Assembly (NCBI RefSeq): GCF_016859125.1
Contig: NZ_CP069338.1
Coordinates: 6,015,501 to 6,079,500, forward strand
DNA: 64,000 bases
Reading direction: 5' to 3'
From: Archangium violaceum
GTDB taxonomy: Bacteria > Myxococcota > Myxococcia > Myxococcales > Myxococcaceae
Part shown: piece by piece, positions 39,049 to 46,799 of the stretch
Numbering within the stretch: position 1 is the stretch's first letter
Layout: the number at the start of each line of letters is the position of its first letter
Notes under the pieces: generated by a model
Databases searched by the model: none
The model's input: only the letters and a program-made list of their open reading frames with translations
What the model was told of the DNA's origin: nothing
Program-made: the position numbers and the translations under genes

Positions 39049-39981
39049 ATGGCTGACGAACGATCGCTTCCCCGCTTCCAGCCCCGACGGCAGCTCGGGC
39101 GCACGGGGTTCCTCGCCACCCAGGTGGGGATTGGGGACCTGGCGGACCGCTCGGTGCCTTTGGAGCGGTGCGTCGCCACGCTGCACCGCGCCATGGACGC
39201 GGGACTCAACGTCATCGACACCGCCCCCGGGTACGAGGACGGCTACAGCGAGCAGATCGTCGGCGAGGCCCTGCGCGGCCGGCGCGAGGGCATGTTCGTC
39301 ATCGACAAGGTGGACTTCCTGGAGCAGCCGGTGACCCCGCAGGTGGAGGAGAGCCTGCGCCGGCTCCAGCTGGAGGCGGTGGACCTCTTTGTCTTCCACA
39401 ACCTCTCCCAGCTGGCCACGTGGGAGCGGCTCGCCGCGCCGGGCGGAGGCCTGGAGGAAATGGAGCGCTGTGTGCGGCAGGGCAAGGCCCGCTTCCGGGG
39501 CATCTCCAGCCACCACCCGGACGTGCTGCGCGCCGCGCTCGAGTCCGGCCGCTGCGATGTGGTGATGTTCCCCGTGGGGCCCTTCGTCCACCCACGCTAC
39601 GTGGAGGAGATCCTCCCGCTGGCGAAGGCCAGGGGCGTGGGCACGGTGTGCTTCAAGACCTTCGGGGCCGGCAAGCTGCTCGGGGACACCGAGGGCTATG
39701 GACGGCCGCTCCAGGTGCGCCCGCGTGGCAAGGTCAGCTCGGGCGGAGCCGACACGGCGGCGCCTTCGTTGCCGCACCTCGGCGTGGAGGAGTGCGTGCA
39801 CTACACGCTCACGTTGGATCCGGACGTGGCGCTGCTGGGGATGAGCTTTCCCAACGAACAGGACGCCGCGCTGCACGCCGCCGCGGCCTTCCGGCCTCTC
39901 ACGACCGAGCAGATGGTGGATGTTCGCCGACGCGCGGTCCAGGCCATGGAGGGCAAGGGCTCCGTGTGGTGGAACCCCTAG
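39049..39981 (+). CDS. Aldo/keto reductase family protein
   Basis: This 310-residue TIM-barrel protein has the aldo/keto reductase tetrad in order: Asp in NVIDTAPGY, Tyr in GYEDGYSE, Lys in FVIDKVDF and His in FVFHNLSQ. RQLGRTGFLATQVGIG is the usual opening. The region after the barrel (KTFGAGKLLGDTEGYGR) is typical of the Fe-S-lacking short branch. It probably reduces an aldehyde using NADPH; substrate unknown. It is divergent from the P5C dehydrogenase gene across about 129 bp. Confidence 0.88.
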   Translation: MADERSLPRFQPRRQLGRTGFLATQVGIGDLADRSVPLERCVATLHRAMDAGLNVIDTAPGYEDGYSEQIVGEALRGRREGMFVIDKVDFLEQPVTPQVEESLRRLQLEAVDLFVFHNLSQLATWERLAAPGGGLEEMERCVRQGKARFRGISSHHPDVLRAALESGRCDVVMFPVGPFVHPRYVEEILPLAKARGVGTVCFKTFGAGKLLGDTEGYGRPLQVRPRGKVSSGGADTAAPSLPHLGVEECVHYTLTLDPDVALLGMSFPNEQDAALHAAAAFRPLTTEQMVDVRRRAVQAMEGKGSVWWNP

Positions 39982-39989
39982 GCGGAAGA

Positions 39990-40022
39990 CCCTCACCCCG
40001 GCCCTCTCCCAGAGGGAGAGGG
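39990..40022. repeat. Dispersed hairpin repeat, copy 2
   Basis: CCCTCTCCC / GGGAGAGGG stem, here with an AGA spacer, between the convergent ends of the aldo/keto reductase (39981) and receiver (40028) genes, 6 bp from the latter's stop. Confidence 0.75.
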
Positions 40023-40027
40023 AGTTG

Positions 40028-40417
40028 CTAGCCCTGGCCCACGGCGCGCGGCCTTGGCTGGAGCATCTGGTGCAGCCTCGAGATGAGGACCGCCGGCTGC
40101 ACCGGCTTGATGAGGTAGGCGTCGCCTGCCTCGGGGATACCCGGGCGGGGGGCGTGGCCGCTGATGAAGAGGAAGGGGATCTTCTCGAGCGAGGGCTCGG
40201 CCCGTACCTGGCGGCACAGCTCGTACCCGTCCATGCCTTCCATGTTCACGTCCGACACGATGATGTCGGGCGGATTTCCTCGGGCCAGCTCGAGCGCGGA
40301 TGCTCCATCCTCGGCGATCGCACAATCGAAATCCGGGGACAGCAGGAGACGCAGCGTCTGGCGCATGGACCACGAGTCATCCACGATCAGGACTCTGGGT
40401 TTCACAGCGGTCTCCAC
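40028..40417 (-). CDS. Stand-alone response-regulator receiver domain
   Basis: A 129-residue single-domain CheY-like protein: VLIVDDSWSMRQTL (acidic pocket), IIVSDVNMEGMDGYEL with the phosphoacceptor Asp, and YLIKPVQP with the conserved Lys; there is no output domain. It would relay phosphate from an unlinked histidine kinase. Both candidate starts are GTG (40417 or 40405). It is divergent from the thioredoxin-like gene. Confidence 0.92.
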   Translation of the reverse strand: METAVKPRVLIVDDSWSMRQTLRLLLSPDFDCAIAEDGASALELARGNPPDIIVSDVNMEGMDGYELCRQVRAEPSLEKIPFLFISGHAPRPGIPEAGDAYLIKPVQPAVLISRLHQMLQPRPRAVGQG

Positions 40418-40591
40418 GTCAAGGGGCCTGCTCCCGGGTTGGCTTCACCGGGTGTGTCCGCTGTCCTGTTTCCCTCAGCGAACCTGTTCAGTTTCGCTCG
40501 ATTTGCCTGGATAAGGAAGGGGGTTGGACCTGTTTTCCGCACTCCTACCTTAGGGGTGGATCGGCGCGGTCCGGTCCTTTGGGAGGAGTCC

Positions 40592-40990
40592 ATGTCGGTG
40601 GTGTCCTTGGACAGCAAGAGTTTCGGACCGGCGCTGGCGAGACCCGGCATCCTGCTCATCCACTGGGGAGCGCGGTGGTGCGCACCCTCGCGCACCTTTG
40701 GTCCTGGTTTCGAGCGGGTGGCCCGGCGGCATCTGGACGTCACCTTCGCGAAGGTGGAGGTGGACGCACAGCCCGAGTTGGTGGAGGTGCTCGGAGTGCA
40801 GGCGCTGCCCGCGTTCATGGTGTTCCGAGACGGCTTCCTGCTGCTCAACCACGTCGGTGCGCTGTTGGAGCCGATGCTGGAGGACATCATCCGGCAGGCG
40901 CGTGCGCTGGACATGGACGACGTCCGGCGCAGGGTGGCGGAGTACCGGTCCAGCGAGGTACGGGTCCGGGTGGGTCCGCACGCAGGATGA
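40592..40990 (+). CDS. Thioredoxin-like protein with CAPS active site
   Basis: A 132-residue thioredoxin fold after a GGGAGGAG site. HWGARWCAPSRTFGPGFERVA gives the redox box as C30-A-P-S33, so only the nucleophilic cysteine is kept. VTFAKVEVDAQPEL, VQALPAFMVFRDG (cis-Pro in ALPA) and the final helix are canonical. There is no signal peptide. A monothiol form can act on mixed disulfides or as a scaffold, but not as a standard disulfide reductase. Confidence 0.85.
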   Translation: MSVVSLDSKSFGPALARPGILLIHWGARWCAPSRTFGPGFERVARRHLDVTFAKVEVDAQPELVEVLGVQALPAFMVFRDGFLLLNHVGALLEPMLEDIIRQARALDMDDVRRRVAEYRSSEVRVRVGPHAG

Positions 40991-41015
40991 GCGTCGTCTA
41001 GAGTGCGCGGCGCCC

Positions 41016-41864
41016 ATGCACTCCGCGCACTCCCCAGCTCCGAGCTCCGTTTCGGATGATTCTCCTGTCGTGTCCCGCCCGCTCGGGGTGCGCCTGCTGT
41101 GGATGGGGGTGGGCTTCGTCGTGCTGGACGTGTACCTGAACGTCCCCAACTTCGTGCGGCTCTCTCCCGTGGCGTGGCTGGGGCTCTACGCCGCCTTCTT
41201 CCCGCTGGCCCATGGAGTGGGGCGATTGACCGGGGCGGGAGGACTGGGCGCGTTGGGGCTCGCTCCGCACCGGGGTTGGGCTCGCAACCTGTGGCTGGGC
41301 TTCGTCTTCTGCTCGGCCGCGTGGGCGCTCAAGTACGCCATCCTGTGGGCCCTGGGGGCCTTCCACGTCGAGGGCGCGCGTCCCGCCGGTGAGCTCGCGG
41401 AGCTGGTGTTCCAGGCCGCGGTGGCGATGTTCCTCTCGTCCGCCACGGATGACGTGCTCGTGCGCGGGTTCCTCTTCCGTCACCTCTCGGGCGTCCTGTC
41501 CGCTGGCGCGCTCGTCGCGCTCACCACGTTCGTCTACGTCCTCAACCACGTCTGGTACATGCAGCTGACGCTGGAGTCCTCGCTGTACCTGGGGCTCCTG
41601 GGGCTGATGTTCTCGCTGGCGTTGGTGCGGACCGGCTCGCTCTGGCTGAGCATCGGCCTGCACTGGGGCGGCAACGTCGTCTACCGGTTGTATGACGGCT
41701 TCGACGCACGGGGCGGAGTGCTGCGCCGGGTGATGCTCCCCGAGGCTCCGTGGCAGGAGGGCGTGAAGCTCGCGATGACGGCGCTGTCACTCGCCGCGCT
41801 GTTCCTCCTCTTCCGCTTCACGGAGAAGTCCGAGCGCGAGGGCCCGCTGTCCGCGCGCGGCTGA
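41016..41864 (+). CDS. CPBP-family intramembrane protease-like protein
   Basis: A polytopic protein of 282 residues with about eight hydrophobic helices. Three conserved CPBP (CAAX protease/Abi) motifs can be placed: SSATDDVLVRGFLFRHL (about 141-157), FVYVLNHVW with His178, and GLHWGGN with His216 and Asn220. The first motif is normally EExxxR; here both acidic residues are Asp. These proteins cleave within membranes or act in protein maturation and bacteriocin immunity. Activity with DD is uncertain. Confidence 0.8.
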   Translation: MHSAHSPAPSSVSDDSPVVSRPLGVRLLWMGVGFVVLDVYLNVPNFVRLSPVAWLGLYAAFFPLAHGVGRLTGAGGLGALGLAPHRGWARNLWLGFVFCSAAWALKYAILWALGAFHVEGARPAGELAELVFQAAVAMFLSSATDDVLVRGFLFRHLSGVLSAGALVALTTFVYVLNHVWYMQLTLESSLYLGLLGLMFSLALVRTGSLWLSIGLHWGGNVVYRLYDGFDARGGVLRRVMLPEAPWQEGVKLAMTALSLAALFLLFRFTEKSEREGPLSARG

Positions 41865-41900
41865 CGCCGGAGTGGGCGCCTGCCGCGCGGGGAGCGTGCA

Positions 41901-42299
41901 TCACCGCCGGCCGGGCCTGCCCGAGGGGTCTTCTCGCTGCTCGTTCGCCGGAGCCTCGCGCTTGTAGACGTCCTCGTTGATGTCGTGGTTGCGGACGGGG
42001 TCCTTGTCCTTCTGCTCTTCCCACTCCTCGCCCTTCTCCACGCGAGCCTCCCAGGCCGTGTCCTGCGAGGGGCCGGGGTTCACATCGGCGCGAGCGCGCT
42101 CGTTGATGTCCTGGGCTACCCGTGCCGCCGCCTGGTCGATGGAGTCCTCCATCGCGCCCGCGTTGCGCGGCTGGAAGTTCTGCCCGCGTTGATCCGGGAC
42201 GTACTGATCATCGCCGACGTTCGTCATATCGGGGGCGTCCCGGCCCTTGTCCGTGGGTTCCTTCGTCCTGCCCGTGGGAATCTTGGGGGTGTCGGCCAT
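41901..42299 (-). CDS. Hydrophilic low-complexity protein, 132 aa
   Basis: This highly charged, probably disordered protein (MADTPKIPTGRTKEPTDKG..., AWEARVEKGEEWEEQKDKDP, C-terminus Arg/Gly/Pro-rich) belongs to no family I recognise. It resembles hydrophilin- or stress-type small proteins only in composition. The ATG is the first start giving this composition; the longer open frame upstream reads as shadow. It sits between the CPBP gene (convergent) and the protease lipoprotein gene on the same strand. Confidence 0.6.
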   Translation of the reverse strand: MADTPKIPTGRTKEPTDKGRDAPDMTNVGDDQYVPDQRGQNFQPRNAGAMEDSIDQAAARVAQDINERARADVNPGPSQDTAWEARVEKGEEWEEQKDKDPVRNHDINEDVYKREAPANEQREDPSGRPGRR

Positions 42300-42414
42300 G
42301 GGTGTCTCCGTCGTCTGCGTGCCTGATGCTGCTCGACTCAACTTCGGCACGGTGGCGCACCGGACAACCTCTCCGGCGCGCCGGGGCCCGGTTGCCCGCC
42401 CGGTCGAGAGGGGA

Positions 42415-43116
42415 CTACTGCCCGGCGCTTCCACTTCCGCCGATGCCCTGCTCGGCATCGGGCCGGGCCACCTCCGCGACGAGCGTGTCCAGCACGGAGG
42501 AGAACTCGGCGGTGGGCGCCGCGACGCTGCACGCCGCGCCTCCATGCACCAGGCCCACCACCTGGAGCTGGCGATCCACCACGGGCGCGCCGGAGTCACC
42601 CTTCTCTCCATGCAGGCTGGTGAAGAGCGCCTGGGGCACGCCCGGCAGCGAGGGACAGCGCCCCAGCTTGCGCAGCTCCACCGCTTGCGGCTCGCTCGGA
42701 CGGTCATTGCGTCCGGCGAAGAGGAGCTCCTGTCCCGGCAGGGGCAGGGTGGTGGCCACGGCCAGCGGGTGTACCGGCGCCGCCTCGTCGAAGCGGATGA
42801 CGGCCACGTCCCGCCTGGGGTCCACGAGCTTCACCACCCCGCTGAGCATGTGCCCGTTGCGCAGCACCACGGGTTGACGCTCGCCGGGGGCCACGTCGAT
42901 GCAGTGCGCGGCGGTGAGGGCATGACGTCCATCCGCGACGACGACGCCCGCGCAGTGGCCGGGGAAGAGCGTCACCGTGGCGTCCTTCAGGGCGCGGAAG
43001 TCCGCCCCGGCGCGGAAGTCCGCGGGCGGCTCCTCCTGCTTCTTCGAGGCGCCGCAGGCCGCCAGCGCCGTCACGGCCAGGACTCCGGCCAGCCTCGAGA
43101 GCTTCATCGCACGCAT
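42415..43116 (-). CDS. Trypsin-like serine protease lipoprotein
   Basis: The 233-residue protein has a signal peptide ending in the lipobox LAAC. The S1 fold carries the full triad: TAAHC (His), RRDVAVIRF (Asp) and GEKGDSGAPVV (Ser). It lacks a PDZ domain, so it is not DegP-like; it looks like a small secreted chymotrypsin-type protease tethered to a membrane. ATG 43116 has a good GGAGGA site; ATG 43107 is an alternative. The substrate is unknown. Confidence 0.88.
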   Translation of the reverse strand: MRAMKLSRLAGVLAVTALAACGASKKQEEPPADFRAGADFRALKDATVTLFPGHCAGVVVADGRHALTAAHCIDVAPGERQPVVLRNGHMLSGVVKLVDPRRDVAVIRFDEAAPVHPLAVATTLPLPGQELLFAGRNDRPSEPQAVELRKLGRCPSLPGVPQALFTSLHGEKGDSGAPVVDRQLQVVGLVHGGAACSVAAPTAEFSSVLDTLVAEVARPDAEQGIGGSGSAGQ

Positions 43117-43277
43117 CCCCGTCCTCCCGCGGCGCAGTCGGTGCCCCGCTGGGACTGACGATGTGCATGCCCGGACAGAGGCTATTCCCGCAGGACCGCC
43201 CACCAGGCGTGCGACCGCGAGACGAAGCGGGTGCTCGCGGGCTAGGGTGCGCGCCCCATGTCTCCGGGAGCCCCGTC

Positions 43278-43928
43278 ATGAATGCCCTCGCCGAGCTCGT
43301 GCTCGTGCTCGTCGTGCTGGGGGCGGCCGTGAAGTTGTTGCTCCTCAATTTCTGGCGCGCCGTCCTCTTCCTCTTCCCCGCGAGCGTCCGCGTCCGGCCC
43401 GAGGCCCCCGCCGAGCGGATGGAGCTACCCGAGGAGCTCGCTCCCCTGGCGGGCCAGCTCCGCGCCCTGGGCTTCGTTCCCCTGGGCCGCCACGTGGAGA
43501 AGCCCCGCTTCCATCGGGGCACCCGCTCCTACGATTTCGCACACCCCGGCGCGCGCACCTTCGCCACCCTTCATTTCGCGTCCGGGGGCCGTCCCCGCCT
43601 CTATCTCCTCACCCCGCTCGCTCCCGAGGGGTTCGTGCTCACCGCTGGTTACAAGCGGCCGGGTTTCGACCTCCCCGGTCGTTATCGCTCAGGGAGTTTT
43701 CCGGAGGCTTCTCCCGAGCGCCTGCTCCAGGCCCACCAGGAGCGTCTCGAGGGCCTTGTTCCCACGGAACACTTCACCTGGGATGCGCGGTTACAAGCGG
43801 GGCAGGCATGGTACCGGGGGGCTGGTCAAAGGGAGATTCGACGACAGAACCTCCAAGGATTGTTGTGGACCTTCGTGGCCCTTGCCATCGTCGCCGGTCT
43901 CTTCCTGGGAGGCGGGCGCTCGGCTTGA
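43278..43928 (+). CDS. Hypothetical membrane protein, 216 aa
   Basis: Hydrophobic helices lie at the N-terminus (LAELVLVLVVLGAAVKLLLLN) and C-terminus (LLWTFVALAIVAGLFLGGG), flanking a ~150-residue soluble domain with beta-rich character (TRSYDFAHPGARTFATLHF, RPRLYLLTPLAPEGFVLTAGY). No family recognised. It precedes the thiolase gene on the same strand by 79 bp, which may or may not be co-transcription. Confidence 0.75.
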   Translation: MNALAELVLVLVVLGAAVKLLLLNFWRAVLFLFPASVRVRPEAPAERMELPEELAPLAGQLRALGFVPLGRHVEKPRFHRGTRSYDFAHPGARTFATLHFASGGRPRLYLLTPLAPEGFVLTAGYKRPGFDLPGRYRSGSFPEASPERLLQAHQERLEGLVPTEHFTWDARLQAGQAWYRGAGQREIRRQNLQGLLWTFVALAIVAGLFLGGGRSA

Positions 43929-44007
43929 TGCACCTTGGGCGTGCGCCGCGCCCTCGTTGAGAGTAGGAAGAATACATTTTTTCAGCCAGTCTGGAGCCCG
44001 TCCCGCG

Positions 44008-45204
44008 ATGAAGAGCGTGTCCAAGAGCGAAGAGATCTACTTCCTGTCCGGTAAGCGTACGCCGTTCGGTACGTATGGCGGCTCGTTGAAGGACCTGAGC
44101 GCCACCGATCTGGCCGTGGAGTCGGCGCGGGCGGCGCTCACGCAGGCGAAGGTGTCCCCCGAGTCCATCCAGCACGTCATCTACGGCAACGTGGTGCAGA
44201 CGAGCTCGGACGCCATCTACCTGCCGAGGCACGTGGGCCTGCGCACGGGCGTACCGGTGCCGGTGCCGGCGCTGGGCGTCAACCGGCTGTGTGGCTCGGG
44301 CTTCCAGGCCTTCGTCACCGCCGCGGAGATGATGCTCACCGAGCAGGCGGACTGCGTGCTCGCCGGTGGCACCGAGTCCATGAGCCAGGCGCCCCACGTC
44401 ATCCGGGGCGCGCGCTGGGGCATTCCGCTGGGCAAGGGTGGCATGGAGGACATGCTCTGGAGCGCCCTCACGGACAGCTACACGGGCCTGCCCATGGCGC
44501 TCACCGCCGAGCAGCTCGCGGTGGACTACGACATCTCGCAGGACGCGGTGGACGAGTACGCGGTGCTCTCGCAGAAGCGCTTCGCCGCCGCCCAGGAGTC
44601 CGGCCGCTTGGAGCAGGAGCTGTCGCCCGTCACGCTGAAGACGAAGAAGGGCGAGACGCAGTTCGCCCGGGACGAGCACAACCGGCCGGACACCACGGTG
44701 GAGGGGCTCAAGAAGCTGCCCAAGGTCTTCAAGAAGGACGGCGTGGTGCACGCGGGCGCGGCCAGCGGCATCTGCGACGGCGCGGGCTCCATGGTGATGG
44801 CCACCCGGAGCTTCGTGGAGAAGCACGGCCTGAAGCCCATCGCCCGGCTGGTCAACTGGGGCATCTCCGGGTGCGATCCGAAGGTGATGGGGATCGGCCC
44901 GGCGCCGGCCATCCGCCGGCTGCTCGAGCGCGCCCAGTGCAAGCTGAGCGACGTGGAGCTCTTCGAGGTGAACGAGGCCTTCGCGCCGCAGTACCTCGCG
45001 GTGGAGAAGGACCTGGGGCTGCCCCGCGAGCAGACGAACGTGAATGGTGGCGCCATCGCGGTGGGCCACCCGCTGGGGGCCTCGGGCGCGCGCATCACCA
45101 TGTCGCTCGCCTACGAGCTCAAGCGCCGGGGCGCCCGCTACGGCATCGGCTCCGCCTGCATCGGTGGTGGCCAGGGCATCGCGCTCCTCATCGAGGCGCT
45201 CTGA
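44008..45204 (+). CDS. Acetyl-CoA acetyltransferase (thiolase)
   Basis: The 398-residue thiolase opens with IYFLSGKRTPFGTYGGSLKDL. NRLCGSGFQAFVTAAEMML carries the acyl-enzyme cysteine; NEAFAPQYLAV and NVNGGAIAVGHPLGASGAR provide the active-site His; GSACIGGGQGIALL has the second Cys. The length and GTRTPFGxxxG-type start favour biosynthetic acetoacetyl-CoA thiolase over the beta-oxidation form, but either is possible. It acts in the cytoplasm on acyl-CoA. No beta-oxidation partner genes are adjacent. Confidence 0.95.
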   Translation: MKSVSKSEEIYFLSGKRTPFGTYGGSLKDLSATDLAVESARAALTQAKVSPESIQHVIYGNVVQTSSDAIYLPRHVGLRTGVPVPVPALGVNRLCGSGFQAFVTAAEMMLTEQADCVLAGGTESMSQAPHVIRGARWGIPLGKGGMEDMLWSALTDSYTGLPMALTAEQLAVDYDISQDAVDEYAVLSQKRFAAAQESGRLEQELSPVTLKTKKGETQFARDEHNRPDTTVEGLKKLPKVFKKDGVVHAGAASGICDGAGSMVMATRSFVEKHGLKPIARLVNWGISGCDPKVMGIGPAPAIRRLLERAQCKLSDVELFEVNEAFAPQYLAVEKDLGLPREQTNVNGGAIAVGHPLGASGARITMSLAYELKRRGARYGIGSACIGGGQGIALLIEAL

Positions 45205-45237
45205 ACCTTTCGCTCTCCCGACGAATGAACGGAACCC

Positions 45238-45459
45238 ATGACGATGAGTAACGAGCTGGACGCGAAGGCGGCCCGGGAGCGGGCCAAGGCAATCGCCGAG
45301 CAGCGGCGTGCCGAGCGCCGCAACCGTAAGCGCAAGTGCGTGGTGTGTGGCGTGGAGGAGAGTGACAAGACGCCCCTGGGGCCCCACCCGGAGGGCATCG
45401 GGCCTTCGTGCAAGGACGAGGTCACCTGCCAGGCCCGCCACGCCGCGGCCTCCCGCTGA
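45238..45459 (+). CDS. Small four-cysteine protein, 73 aa
   Basis: After a basic, helical N-terminal half rich in Ala/Arg/Glu, the C-terminal half carries CVVCG at 34-38 and two further cysteines about 20 residues on (SCKDEVTC), a plausible zinc knuckle. It starts 33 bp after the thiolase. No named family. An RNA- or DNA-binding role would suit its charge but is a guess. Confidence 0.65.
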   Translation: MTMSNELDAKAARERAKAIAEQRRAERRNRKRKCVVCGVEESDKTPLGPHPEGIGPSCKDEVTCQARHAAASR

Positions 45460-45473
45460 GCCTCGGGCCCTCG

Positions 45474-45501
45474 GGGCGGCCGGGGACGTCCCGAGCCGCC
45501 C
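45474..45501. terminator. Imperfect GC-rich hairpin
   Basis: GGGCGGC (45474-45480) pairs with GCCGCCC (45495-45501), with an inner GGGA/TCCC pairing, 14 bp after the stop of the four-cysteine gene. No T-tract is visible, so termination is uncertain. Confidence 0.35.
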
Positions 45502-45634
45502 GCCCTCCCTGGGGGGTAGGATGGGGATGTCACGTGGAGGGCAGTGGAAGGGCTGGAATCTCGGGCCCTTTTCTTGAAGGCCGTCAAGACTCGCGGTAAA
45601 CCTGCGGAATCTCTTCGGCTACACGAGGGTCGGA

Positions 45635-45832
45635 ATGGGCGTCATCAGCTTCACGGGAGTCAAGGTGTTCTCCACCACGCTCGCGCGCGACCGCGAGAAC
45701 ATGGGTGAGAACATCACGAAGTGGCTCAAGGAGAACCCGAACCTGGACGTGGTGGACAAGATCGTCACGCAGTCCTCCGACAAGGAGTTCCACTGCCTGA
45801 CCATCACCCTGTTCTACCGCCACAAGTCCTGA
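45635..45832 (+). CDS. Small soluble protein, 65 aa
   Basis: A compact protein with balanced composition and a typical alpha-beta pattern (GVISFTGVKVFSTTL, helix through ENITKWLKENP, then LDVVDKIVTQSSDKEFHCLTITLFY). The pattern of hydrophobic residues and codon bias support a real gene. No family name known; similar short proteins appear to be conserved in myxobacteria, as far as I can recall. Its ~175-bp upstream region holds a hairpin at 45474-45501. Confidence 0.6.
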   Translation: MGVISFTGVKVFSTTLARDRENMGENITKWLKENPNLDVVDKIVTQSSDKEFHCLTITLFYRHKS

Positions 45833-45998
45833 GCCGGACATCCCGGCAGGTGACGGCAGCCAAGGGCGCTCTCCCCAACGACGGGGATGGGCGCCCTTCG
45901 CCATTTGAGTCGCCTGGAAGTGGACGAAACGGTTGCGAAGCGGGCCCCGTTCCCCCACCTTTGGACGACTCTCATATGTCCCGAGTGGAGGAGGTTTG

Positions 45999-46718
45999 AT
46001 GCGACCGATGCGGAGCAGCTATGGCGGCGGCGGATTCGGCTTTCCGAGCGTGCAATCCACGGCGGCCAGGCTGGCGATCGGCCTCGTGGTGGGCTCGTTC
46101 GTGGCCCTGGCTGCGCGGACGGTGGGCTCGCTGCTGGTGCTCTCTCCCCAGGCGGTCTTCCCGGGGCTGATGCTGTGGCAGCCCTTCACCTACGGCTTCG
46201 TCGAGCTCAACCCGCTCGGCATCATCTTCGGCGCCTTCGCCCTCTACTCCATTGGCGGTGGCCTGGAGATGAGCTGGGGCTCGCGCCGGCTGCTGTGGGT
46301 GGTGTGGGGCGGCACGGTGCTCGCGGGCTTCCTCACGGTGGTGCTGTCCCTCTTCTTCCCGCTGCTGCGCTCCTACCCGTACGCGGGCGGCTGGGTGATG
46401 GGCACCATCGCCTGGGTGGCCTATGGCCTGTCCATCGGGCGAGGGCAGACGAACTTCTGGGGCATCCCCATCACCGGTCACGTCTTCGCCGCCATCGGTG
46501 TTGGCTTCGTCGTTCTCAACGGGCTCTCCGCCGGGTGGGCCAGCCAGATGCCCGAGCTGCTCGCGCTCGGCATCACCTTCATCGCCGTGCGCGGTGGCAG
46601 CCCCCGGCAGCTGTGGCTCCGTTTCCAGCACTGGCGGCTGCAGCGGCAGGTGCGTGGGCGCTCGCGTCACCTGCGTGTCATCTCCCGTGAGCGGCCGGAT
46701 GACAGGTATCTGAATTAG
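45999..46718 (+). CDS. Rhomboid-like membrane protein lacking catalytic Ser
   Basis: This 239-residue protein has five to six membrane helices. WQPFTYGFVELNPLGIIFGAFALYSIGGGLE resembles the rhomboid L1/TM2 region. The position of the usual GxSG reads GGWVMG (in YAGGWVMGTIAWVAYG), with no serine, while a His is present later (ITGHVFAAIG). It therefore looks like a rhomboid pseudoprotease (derlin/DUF1751-like) that binds rather than cuts. A basic C-terminal tail follows. The start has a fine GGAGGAGG site. Confidence 0.75.
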   Translation: MRPMRSSYGGGGFGFPSVQSTAARLAIGLVVGSFVALAARTVGSLLVLSPQAVFPGLMLWQPFTYGFVELNPLGIIFGAFALYSIGGGLEMSWGSRRLLWVVWGGTVLAGFLTVVLSLFFPLLRSYPYAGGWVMGTIAWVAYGLSIGRGQTNFWGIPITGHVFAAIGVGFVVLNGLSAGWASQMPELLALGITFIAVRGGSPRQLWLRFQHWRLQRQVRGRSRHLRVISRERPDDRYLN

Positions 46719-46756
46719 TTCTCCCCCTGGACTCGGGGTGCGTTCCGGGGGCGACA

Positions 46757-46792
46757 TACCCTCACCCCGTCCCTCTCCCGGAGGGAGAGGGG
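46757..46792. repeat. Dispersed hairpin repeat, copy 3
   Basis: Identical to copy 1 over the whole 36 bp. It sits between the convergent ends of the rhomboid-like and sigma-54 activator genes, 8 bp from the latter's stop at 46800. Confidence 0.75.
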
Positions 46793-46799
46793 TGGGGGC

